From Nanobdellota archaeon (GTDB lineage: Archaea > Nanobdellota > Nanobdellia > Parvarchaeales > Parvarchaeaceae): a stretch of 12,571 nt of DNA. Shown one piece after another: positions 6,990-12,387 of this stretch (position 1 is its first letter; the number at the start of each line of letters is the position of its first letter). Position numbers and translations under genes: made by a program. The notes under the pieces are model-generated. The model was not told where the DNA came from. It did no database searches and saw nothing but the letters and a program-made list of their open reading frames with translations. The DNA lies in NCBI GenBank assembly GCA_021818665.1, contig JAKATQ010000026.1, positions 1-12,571 on the forward strand, given 5' to 3'.

Positions 6990-7202
6990 TACATAAAAGT
7001 AGGAGCTATACATAAAACTACCGCCAAGCGAACGCTTTACGCCTGCCCAGTGTGTGGTCTTCACTATGAGAACGAGACCACGGCTAAGCGATGCGGAAAA
7101 TGGTGTTCCGGGCACGCGGCATGCAATCTGGATATAACGAAACTTTCGGTGGAACGGAAAGATGCGGCAAAAGCGGCTGATAAGATGCCTCAAAATTACT
7201 AA
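6990..7202 (+). CDS. Small zinc-ribbon-like protein, start codon unclear
   Basis: This open frame encodes YACPVCGLHYENETTAKRC followed by GKWCSGHAACNLDITKLS and a short polar tail. Five cysteines (first at 7044, CPVC pair, then C-x3-WC-x4-AC) suggest a zinc-binding fold. It resembles small archaeal proteins with a CxxCG-x-HY...KC..WC..H..CNLEIT pattern, some found near metal-transport genes (recollection, not searched). The oddity is the start: from the stop codon at 6987-6989 to the first cysteine there is no ATG, GTG or TTG in any forward frame. An in-frame ATG at 6981 is followed by GTA and then TAA. ATA codons at 6993 and 7008 are possible non-standard starts; from 7008 the product would be 64 aa. 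The gene may have lost its start by mutation, use a rare start, or contain a sequencing error. Confidence 0.55.
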   Translation, partial: YIKVGAIHKTTAKRTLYACPVCGLHYENETTAKRCGKWCSGHAACNLDITKLSVERKDAAKAADKMPQNY

Positions 7203-7519
7203 ATAGATTAAATAAACTCTCTTCTAAACTAAGACTCAAAAAGAACTTCTTATAAGCGCCAAAATTTCAGCGAAGGTATTCGACGCCGTTCTTTACAGGA
7301 CGAGGGCTTTAGAAGATGTTATCTAACTTTTAGATTAAAATTTCTTAAGTTGTCCTAGTAGTACTTAGATTCCAGATCTAAAAATCTGCTCTTTTAGCCG
7401 AATTTTCTCCGGTTTGATCTAAAGGTTACTTAAAATCGATTCTAAAATCGGCGAGTCTATCAAGATAAAATAAGTCGATTTAGGATCTATTTGGCACTTT
7501 TGCCTCTACTGCGGATAAA
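7203..7519. other. AT-rich intergenic region with many short TTAGAT/ATCTAA palindromes
   Basis: No convincing gene in 317 nt. Short inverted pairs recur: ATCTAA 7321-7326 with TTAGAT 7330-7335; TTAGAT 7365-7370 with ATCTAA 7376-7381; AGAT 7374-7377 with ATCT 7384-7387; another ATCTAA at 7417-7422; CGATT 7437-7441 with AATCG 7446-7450. A TATA-like CTTATAAG at 7249-7256 could drive a small RNA, but no known RNA fold was recognised. Confidence 0.4.
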
Positions 7520-7592
7520 TGGGCCGAGGGAGATTTGCACTCCCATAGTGCGGGCTTCAACCGCAGACTCTCCGAGGTTAAGCTATCGGCCC
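7520..7592 (-). tRNA. tRNA-Phe (anticodon GAA)
   Basis: Complete 73-nt cloverleaf on the minus strand. Acceptor stem GGGCCGA/TCGGCCC with discriminator A; D-stem GCTT/GAGT (with G-T pairs) around AACCTCGGA, which contains the conserved GG; anticodon stem TGCGG/CCGCA with loop TTGAAGC, anticodon GAA at 7556-7558; 4-nt variable region CTAT; T-stem GGGAG/CTCCC. No intron and no encoded CCA. The T-loop reads TGCAAAT, so position 55 is G instead of the nearly universal U, and G18-U55 pairing could not form normally. Discriminator A73 and the GAA anticodon fit phenylalanine. A TATA-like box lies 26 nt upstream of the 5' end. Confidence 0.92.
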
Positions 7593-7613
7593 ATCGCATA
7601 TAAAGTACAGAAC

Positions 7614-7622
7614 CATATAAAT
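7614..7622 (-). promoter_or_regulatory. TATA-like box of tRNA-Phe
   Basis: ATTTATATG on the minus strand, centred about 26 nt upstream of the tRNA 5' end at 7592, the normal archaeal promoter spacing. Confidence 0.5.
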
Positions 7623-7707
7623 AAATATATCGTGAACACGTTCTTTGAGATCCTGCACGGATATTAAAACTACAAAGATAAACGAATATTTCACACAGCG
7701 TTATAAT

Positions 7708-7728
7708 GATGCAAAAAATTACTGCATC
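7708..7728 (-). terminator. Stem-loop with T-run after the V4R gene
   Basis: GATGCA/TGCATC arms (6 bp) enclose a loop that reads GTAATTTTT on the minus strand, 8 nt beyond the stop of the V4R gene. The T-run next to the hairpin could act as an archaeal-type terminator. Confidence 0.35.
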
Positions 7729-7736
7729 GGTGGAAG

Positions 7737-8771
7737 TCACTGGAAAGAGAACTTGCAGAACGAGTTGTTCATGGCCGAGCACTCCAACTCGACGACTTTG
7801 AGCTGCGTACCAAATAGTCGGTAAGAAAGCCCCCCGATAAGACCGCTTAAGAAAAAACAGCGCTTTTCGTTTGCCGTGTCCGTATGCAGCGCATTGAAGC
7901 TGTCGTAGACGTCTATTTCTTTAAGGCCCCCGTACTCGTTCATTATCGGGTTTATAGCACCGGTCCCGAGCAGATACGGTAGGATACCGAACCCGCTCGT
8001 ACCGTGCCTTAGACCGACGCCCTCTAGATCATAATCGGCGTACATTTTCGCGAGCGAAAATCCCATCCCATACTGTATATCATGCATCCCTCCCCCCATC
8101 ATCTCCCTTAACTTGCTGAAAAGATAGGGGAAAAACACCGCCGGGACGACCTCGACCGGTATGCTGTTAACCACCGGGCCGGACTCGGACTTTATAAGCA
8201 CGACCTTTTCTCCAACCTCTTTTTTTGTCGTGTACGATTTGGAACCAACGTAATTGTAACTCCCATCGCCGGCAGATATGTCGGCGTGAAACGTGTCCGC
8301 GTCCTGGCCGCCGGCCGTGCGGCACGAAGTCTCCGTGACCGTGACGTTTTTACCGAGGATCACGCGTAAAATTGAGCCTATCATGCCAGTGGCGGCGAAG
8401 CAATATTTAAGCGGCTTTATCACACTGAGCACGGAATTGAAATTTCCGCTGATACCAACGTCAATGGAGTCAACATCTTTCGAGACGACGTACATCCTTC
8501 CGAAACCGAGATCCTCAAAGAGGTGGGATATCTCGTCCAGCATCCGCTCATCGCCGTGTCTTTTTAACGCGCGCCCTTTTATCAAGTCTATAAGAAAAGA
8601 GTATACTATGGTGGCCATCGCGTCCTCAAATATGTTTTTAGTTGCAAGGCCGATGATATCGTTAACGTAATCCTGTATGAACTCCAGCCCCCCGCGCGGC
8701 AGGAGTACTACACGCACTCCGTTTAGCAGATAGACGCCGACGCCTTTCTCGTATCGCAGATCTATCTCCAT
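7737..8771 (-). CDS. Tandem V4R-domain protein, 344 aa
   Basis: Two consecutive domains of the V4R (4-vinyl-reductase) type, a small-molecule-binding fold also found in BchJ and in effector domains of transcription regulators. Each ends in the same pattern: residues 124-166, CFAATGMIGSILRVILGKNV then TVTETSCRTAGGQDADTFHADI; residues 305-343, CFFLSGLIGGLSYRLFGTQL then KVVELECSAMNNSFCKFSF. The second copy keeps both signature cysteines (C331, C339); the first keeps C150 but has no cysteine at the second position. The N-terminal half of each copy is helical (FEDAMATIVYSFLIDLI; GMGFSLAKMYADY). No DNA-binding or membrane segment is seen, so a cytoplasmic ligand sensor is plausible. ATG 8771 starts MEIDLRYEKG; AT-rich boxes at 8791-8800 and 8810-8819 are possible promoters. 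Divergent from the DUF929 gene, possibly with shared regulation. Ligand unknown. Confidence 0.65.
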   Translation of the reverse strand: MEIDLRYEKGVGVYLLNGVRVVLLPRGGLEFIQDYVNDIIGLATKNIFEDAMATIVYSFLIDLIKGRALKRHGDERMLDEISHLFEDLGFGRMYVVSKDVDSIDVGISGNFNSVLSVIKPLKYCFAATGMIGSILRVILGKNVTVTETSCRTAGGQDADTFHADISAGDGSYNYVGSKSYTTKKEVGEKVVLIKSESGPVVNSIPVEVVPAVFFPYLFSKLREMMGGGMHDIQYGMGFSLAKMYADYDLEGVGLRHGTSGFGILPYLLGTGAINPIMNEYGGLKEIDVYDSFNALHTDTANEKRCFFLSGLIGGLSYRLFGTQLKVVELECSAMNNSFCKFSFQ

Positions 8772-8831
8772 ATCGCGCCGCCTTTCATGTCCTAATAATG
8801 TAGAGAATACAATATAATGTTTGTCAGCACA

Positions 8832-8865
8832 GCCTAAAAAGTATATATACTATCCTTTTTTAGGC
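8832..8865. promoter_or_regulatory. Inverted repeat around the TATA box (operator-like)
   Basis: GCCTAAAAA at 8832-8840 is perfectly inverted as TTTTTAGGC at 8857-8865, with a 16-nt spacer holding the TATA box GTATATATAC (8841-8850) of the DUF929 gene. The box is centred 26-27 nt before ATG 8872. A dimeric repressor bound here would cover the promoter; an RNA terminator role is an alternative. Confidence 0.5.
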
Positions 8866-8871
8866 TTAAAG

Positions 8872-9897
8872 ATGGATGCTGGTGAGGGAGACCCGGGTAA
8901 AAAACTGGCAGACATCTCCAGGGAAATCGCTGATACAAGAAAACAGCTGGACGCGTTAGAGCATAAGGAGGCAAATCTCGAGCAGCAGGGCCGCTCAGAA
9001 GTAAAAAAACTCGAGCAGGTAGCCGCAAAAGCATCACAAAAGCTCGACAAACGGCTTGACAAGCCAGTGGTGACAGACACGTCGACGTACAAGATAAAAG
9101 TCAGGCGTCTACTCTATGTAGTGATGGCGGCGGTCGCCGTGATCATCGTGGCGGTGGTGGCGGTAGTGCTCCTTTCCGGCCCCAGCGGCGTGGTGAACGT
9201 TGGGAACAACTGGAACTACATAAGCGGGAACCAGCCGTTTTCGATAGGCGGCCGGCTTTATTACAGCTTCGTTGGAATAGAGGGGTGCCAGTACTGTGCG
9301 ATAGAGCGATATGCCATATTCGAAGCGCTTAGCAAGTTCGGAAACTGGACCTATTTCGGCAGAAAACTCACTCTGAACACCGTTCCGGTAAACAACATGT
9401 CCACAAACCCGGAATCGAGGACGCTTTTCTACCTGGCGGCAGAGGGAGACTGGACGTTTAATTTTCTCAATCAAAACCTTTCCTACTCATCGCAGTACAT
9501 AGACTTTAATCAGGTAGAAGTTGATAACAACCTCGGGGCAAGTCTGCAGCAGCCGAACCAGATACAGCTCGGCTATATAGATACCTACGATCCAAGCGGA
9601 GCGGTTCCGTTCTCGGTCATAGGCGGGAATTTCTATGAGATAGGGTCGGGCAGCGTCCTTGACCCGGGTGGAAAACCTATAATATTCGCACCGAATGGCA
9701 CGGGGATAGGTTACGGTTATTCGCCGGTCTACATAATAGGGCAGTTCAATCAGACCGGGTCCACCATAAACACCGCCATAAACACGGAAGCCGACTACAT
9801 CTCAGCAATGATCTGTTATGACTTGTCCAATACGCCACCGGTTTGCAGCAGCCAGGGCATCTTGTCTGTGGAAGACCAGATAAAAGCGAAATTGTGA
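8872..9897 (+). CDS. Membrane-anchored DUF929 thioredoxin-like protein
   Basis: 341 residues. Residues 10-64 are a charged helical, coiled-coil-like segment (LADISREIADTRKQLDALEH and on), probably cytoplasmic. Residues 80-101 form one TM helix (LLYVVMAAVAVIIVAVVAVVLL). The external remainder resembles archaeal DUF929: GGRLYYSFVGIEGCQYCAIERYAIFEALSKFGNW carries a CxxC at C139-C142 at the start of a helix, as in thioredoxin-like oxidoreductases, followed by about 200 residues rich in Asn, Gly and Tyr with N-x-S/T sites; PFSVIGG resembles the cis-Pro strand region. Two further cysteines near the C-terminus (ICYD, VCSS) could form a disulfide. Likely an extracytoplasmic thiol-disulfide protein. 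ATG 8872 was chosen over ATG 8821 because the TATA box fits it and the upstream one overlaps the promoter. Confidence 0.8.
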   Translation: MDAGEGDPGKKLADISREIADTRKQLDALEHKEANLEQQGRSEVKKLEQVAAKASQKLDKRLDKPVVTDTSTYKIKVRRLLYVVMAAVAVIIVAVVAVVLLSGPSGVVNVGNNWNYISGNQPFSIGGRLYYSFVGIEGCQYCAIERYAIFEALSKFGNWTYFGRKLTLNTVPVNNMSTNPESRTLFYLAAEGDWTFNFLNQNLSYSSQYIDFNQVEVDNNLGASLQQPNQIQLGYIDTYDPSGAVPFSVIGGNFYEIGSGSVLDPGGKPIIFAPNGTGIGYGYSPVYIIGQFNQTGSTINTAINTEADYISAMICYDLSNTPPVCSSQGILSVEDQIKAKL

Positions 9898-9916
9898 AAT
9901 CTAGGCGTCTTAGGGA

Positions 9917-10016
9917 GGCTTTGTTTATAAAGTCCCTTTTGTTTACAAAGTCGCCATTGTTCTATAACTTGTAAACAAAGCTCGTGGCGGTTCTCTTGAT
10001 TCGACTTTGTTTCCTA
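9917..10016. repeat. Left iteron-like array (GTTTAYAAAGTC family)
   Basis: GTTTATAAAGTC at 9923-9934 and GTTTACAAAGTC at 9941-9952 lie 18 nt apart. An inverted, one-base-shorter copy (ACTTGTAAACAAAG) spans 9967-9980 and a partial GACTTTGTTTCC spans 10003-10014. Bases 9917-9952 match 10842-10877 with a single mismatch. The array occupies the 156-nt gap between the DUF929 gene and the 3' end of the DUF7666-like gene, where no coding sequence is seen. Confidence 0.75.
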
Positions 10017-10053
10017 GGTATCTAAAATAGATTACTTTGACCGGATCTAATGT

Positions 10054-10761
10054 TTATAAGTAATGCTTCTTTACCAACTCTTCGAGCAGACCAGCCTGCC
10101 ATTTTTCTTCCATTGCAGAATCAGCAGCAGACTCAGCAGACCAAGCAGTCGCAGCAGACCAAGCAGCAGACTCAGCAGACGAAGTAGCAGACCCAACAGA
10201 CGCAGCAGCAGACTCAGCAGACCCAGCAGACAAAGCAGCAGACGCAGTAGCAAACGCAGCAGAAATCCTGTTTTCTTCAGTAGGCTCTTTCAGCCATTTC
10301 TCCGCGGCTTCGATGGCTTTTCTGGGTCGATCATCGTTTGGATATTTATTCTCATATTTCGGAAGCACGTGCCTCGCACAGCCGATTGCATATTCCACTG
10401 ACAGCGGTTTCAGGTCTATCTCTCTTATAAGCTTCATCTCCTTGGCTGCGAACAGACCTCTTTCGCCATAGACCACGCCGCGGGCTTCCACCTCGAATAG
10501 ACGATCTCCTCGGGGAAGAATATTATTGAAAGCTGAACGTAAATCAGATGACGCATGAAAACCCCCATAGCCCGGCTTGACTTCACCGTTATATGTTAGC
10601 ATGACCCCTAGAGCCCATTGCGGCTTGTCTCCTGAATAGCTTCTAAGGTCTTCAGATACGAATTTATAGCCCTTTATTGTCGGTTCCTGAGCGGTTTCTG
10701 TCCGTGAATCCTTTTGTTTTCCGGATAGTATATCCGATAGTCTTCCGATCGTTCCTTTCAT
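10054..10761 (-). CDS. DUF7666-like plus Imm5-like protein with Ser/Ala-repeat tail
   Basis: 235 residues. Residues 30-115 (GYKFVSEDLRSYSGDKPQWA then GVMLTY...GGFHASSDLRSAF...FEVEARGVVYGERGLFAAKEMKLIREI) resemble the DUF7666 module common in phage and mobile-element proteins. Residues 121-165 (YAIGCARHVLPKYENKYPND then RPRKAIEAAEKWL) match the start of the Imm5-like helical family seen in phage and toxin-immunity settings. Residues 167-216 are a low-complexity helix of Ser and Ala with SAESAA three times, then a short C-terminal helix. No signal or TM segment. ATG 10761 has a possible TATA (ACTTTAAAGT, 10791-10800). The gene sits alone between two iteron-like arrays, so it may be an immunity or defence cassette; neither target nor partner is known. 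Family names are from pattern memory. Confidence 0.65.
   Translation of the reverse strand: MKGTIGRLSDILSGKQKDSRTETAQEPTIKGYKFVSEDLRSYSGDKPQWALGVMLTYNGEVKPGYGGFHASSDLRSAFNNILPRGDRLFEVEARGVVYGERGLFAAKEMKLIREIDLKPLSVEYAIGCARHVLPKYENKYPNDDRPRKAIEAAEKWLKEPTEENRISAAFATASAALSAGSAESAAASVGSATSSAESAAWSAATAWSAESAADSAMEEKWQAGLLEELVKKHYL
10127..10262. repeat. CAG-rich coding microsatellite (Ser/Ala tail)
   Basis: The + strand is dominated by GCAGAC/CAGCAG units; the 15-mer GCAGACTCAGCAGAC occurs exactly at 10127-10141, 10166-10180 and 10208-10222, spaced 39 and 42 nt, both multiples of three. It encodes the Ser/Ala tail of the minus-strand gene and could change length in frame by slippage or recombination. 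Confidence 0.7.
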
Positions 10762-10841
10762 AGCCTTTTGACCGCCTTATTTTAATCACTACTTTAAAGT
10801 ATAAGATAACTTTGAGTATATAAGGCTTTCTGCGCAGCGGG

Positions 10842-10946
10842 GGCTTTGTTTATAAAGTCCTTTTTGTTTACAAAGTCTGGTTTTTTTATAAAGTCTTAAA
10901 ACTGTTTACAAAGTAAGCTTATTTGACTATTTTATAAACAAAGCCT
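10842..10946. repeat. Right iteron-like array (GTTTAYAAAGTC family)
   Basis: Four direct copies start at 10848 (GTTTATAAAGTC), 10866 (GTTTACAAAGTC), 10884 (TTTTATAAAGTC) and 10904 (GTTTACAAAGTA), at 18, 18 and 20 nt. T and C alternate at the sixth base. An inverted copy, TTTATAAACAAAGCC, follows at 10931-10945. Bases 10842-10877 repeat 9917-9952 with one mismatch. The array fills the 229-nt gap between the divergent starts at 10761 and 10991. Confidence 0.8.
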
Positions 10947-10959
10947 CTTAGGGATTAAG

Positions 10960-10969
10960 TTATTTATAC
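10960..10969 (+). promoter_or_regulatory. TATA-like box of the gene at 10991
   Basis: TTATTTATAC centred about 26 nt before ATG 10991, just outside the iteron-like array; fits a leaderless start. Confidence 0.55.
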
Positions 10970-10990
10970 GGACGCCCTTCATATCATAGT

Positions 10991-11662
10991 ATGCCCTATG
11001 TAGCGCAGGAAGACAGGAAAAAACTCAATCCGACGATAGAAAACGTGGCAATAGCCATAGCAAAGAGGGTCAAATCCGCGGATACGCCAGCCGAACTATC
11101 GGTGTTTTACAAACGTGCGTTCATGTCGATAGCCGAAACGATATACCGGCTGGTTTCAGGTAAGCAGGTAGAACTAAAAACCGACGAGCAAAAGTTAGGA
11201 GGCAAGATTTACGAGCTGGACAGAGAGTATAATTATGACGCGGCGTTCAATGGAGAACTGAATTATTCCATAACGCGCATAATACAACTTACTCCGAGGG
11301 AGATGGTGCAACGCGGTATATCAAAGCAGGAGCTTAGATATTGGATATACTCACAGACTGTGGGTGCGCTGATGCGCGTGCAGGACGAGGTAAAAGCCCT
11401 CGCAACCAAAGCAAATGATCCGGCGCGGGATTGGGTGTTTGATGGACTGGTAGGCGTTTTTGAAGATATAAAGGATGAATACAAGAGAAGAGTCAATCCG
11501 GATTACGAGCTGGAACAGATACTAAAATCGGGCGATTGCTATGATGGCCCGTACCATACGACTCTTCGTGAGGTTAGAGACGATGCGGGTAACGTAATCG
11601 GCTGGCATGAGATAATGCCAAATCGTGAGTCTCCAAAAAATAAAGACAAGACTATTTCGTAG
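10991..11662 (+). CDS. Mobile-element-associated protein (DUF6899-like), 223 aa
   Basis: The N-terminus MPYVAQEDRKKLNPTIENVA, the central GELNYSITRIIQ (residues 88-99) and the later LVGVFEDIKDEYKRRVNPDY (153-172) match a pattern I recall from phage/plasmid-associated DUF6899-type proteins (MPYI-x2-EDR ... GELNYxIT ... GVLExxKxEFYRRV). Here the family core is interrupted by an insert at about residues 100-145, and the C-terminal 50 residues (GDCYDGPYHTTLREVRDDAG then NVIGWHEIMPNRE) look like a separate small beta module. Mostly helical, no signal or TM. Function unknown even for the family. A TATA-like box supports ATG 10991. It is divergent from the DUF7666-like gene across the iteron-like array, which may control both. 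Confidence 0.65.
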   Translation: MPYVAQEDRKKLNPTIENVAIAIAKRVKSADTPAELSVFYKRAFMSIAETIYRLVSGKQVELKTDEQKLGGKIYELDREYNYDAAFNGELNYSITRIIQLTPREMVQRGISKQELRYWIYSQTVGALMRVQDEVKALATKANDPARDWVFDGLVGVFEDIKDEYKRRVNPDYELEQILKSGDCYDGPYHTTLREVRDDAGNVIGWHEIMPNRESPKNKDKTIS

Positions 11663-11709
11663 TAACACACAGGTCAGTGTTCCAAAAGCGCAAAATTCAC
11701 CAAAGAAGT

Positions 11710-11976
11710 CTATCTCCTTTTGGGCTTCCGCCATTTTGGTAGCCTTACAGTAATCTGCGGCTTAAGGGCTGAAATGCTTTTTTCAACACGGTCAAGCGAC
11801 TTTTCTAAGCGCTCTATATTTCTTGACACTCTAGCAGCGTTTTTCTCAAGATTATACATTCTAGCCCTTTCTCGGACCATAATCGAGTAGGCCAATCTGT
11901 GGTTACTCCAGAGTTTCCTAAGTCCAGAAAAAGCCTTTACAGCCGCGTTATTTACTTCTGTCCTTGATGCGTGCAT
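11710..11976 (-). CDS. Small basic coiled-coil protein, paralogue B (88 aa)
   Basis: Not a family I recognise. Residues 10-45 form a helix with conserved K14, L19, L22, H26-R27, Y30, R35-E36-R37 and L43-E44; residues 45-70 (AARVSRNIERLEKSLDRVEK) are a heptad-like coiled coil; the C-terminus (RLPKWRKPKRR) is strongly basic and could bind nucleic acid. It aligns without gaps over its first 60 or more residues with the neighbouring 92-aa protein encoded 15 nt upstream, so the two are tandem duplicates and probably co-transcribed. No TM or signal. Convergent with the DUF6899-like gene (47-nt gap with nothing recognisable). Confidence 0.65.
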   Translation of the reverse strand: MHASRTEVNNAAVKAFSGLRKLWSNHRLAYSIMVRERARMYNLEKNAARVSRNIERLEKSLDRVEKSISALKPQITVRLPKWRKPKRR

Positions 11977-11991
11977 ATCAAAAATATCCGT

Positions 11992-12270
11992 TTATCCTCT
12001 CCTGCGAGGCCGGCCTTTGGGTTTTTTTGCAGGGTGTAAGTATCTCTCCAATTCGGATATCCTGGACATGCGCTTTTCTAGCTCCATAATATGCTTTTCG
12101 ACACCGTTTATCTTGCCGGCGGTGCTGGCTATCGCTCTTTCGAGATGCATAAGCTTGCCCCGTTCTCTCAATAGAACAGTGTAAGTCTTCCTGTGCGCAC
12201 GCATAAGTCCGCCCAACTTCCAGGCGATTTTTATACGAGCCAATTGTGTCTTTGGGTTTATATTTACCAT
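11992..12270 (-). CDS. Small basic coiled-coil protein, paralogue A (92 aa)
   Basis: Tandem paralogue of the next gene: same positions for K14, L19, L22, H26-R27, Y30, R35-E36-R37 and L43-E44, then a coiled coil (KINGVEKHIMELEKRMSRIS) and a basic tail (HPAKKPKGRPRRRG). The tail is AT-hook-like (KGRPRRRG contains a GRP core), which suggests DNA minor-groove contact, but this is inference. ATG 12270 has a well-placed TATA-like box. First gene of a probable two-gene operon reading leftward. The duplicates share pattern more than identity, so the duplication is old or fast evolving. Confidence 0.68.
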   Translation of the reverse strand: MVNINPKTQLARIKIAWKLGGLMRAHRKTYTVLLRERGKLMHLERAIASTAGKINGVEKHIMELEKRMSRISELERYLHPAKKPKGRPRRRG

Positions 12271-12290
12271 GGATAGAAGAGTTACTCAGA

Positions 12291-12300
12291 ATATTAAAAT
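12291..12300 (-). promoter_or_regulatory. TATA-like box of the coiled-coil gene pair
   Basis: ATTTTAATAT on the minus strand, centred about 26 nt before ATG 12270, consistent with a leaderless transcript for the two-gene unit. Confidence 0.55.
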
Positions 12301-12308
12301 GTTACCAT

Positions 12309-12343
12309 CAAAAACGTGATTTTTAGCGGTTTCGACGTTTTGA
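12309..12343 (-). terminator. Possible stem-loop between the last two leftward genes
   Basis: TCAAAAACGT and ACGTTTTGA form an imperfect inverted repeat (one bulged A) with a 17-nt loop; the minus strand then reads CGTTTTTGA. It lies about 45 nt beyond the stop of the partial gene at the right edge and could end that transcript. Weak evidence. Confidence 0.25.
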
Positions 12344-12387
12344 ACAGATTTGGTGGTCTAAGAAGCCTAGGTTCATCTCACACCGGC

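Noticed and set aside
6852..7193. 113-aa minus-strand open frame
   Set aside because: Antisense to the zinc-ribbon frame and without family resemblance; the plus-strand cysteine pattern is far more convincing.
7520..7592. tRNA-Phe as attachment site of the accessory island
   Set aside because: No second copy of the tRNA 3' end was found in the window and no integrase is present; the accessory genes lie on the 5' side, more than 2 kb away.
7480..7782. 100-aa minus-strand open frame
   Set aside because: It runs across the whole tRNA-Phe gene and the end of the V4R gene; no family resemblance.
10063..10401. 112-aa plus-strand open frame rich in SRPSSR repeats
   Set aside because: It is the antisense reading of the Ser/Ala microsatellite; the minus-strand frame has the recognisable domains.
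9917..10946. CRISPR array
   Set aside because: Repeat units are only about 12 bp with 6-8 nt spacers, mixed orientation and a gene between the clusters; no cas genes.
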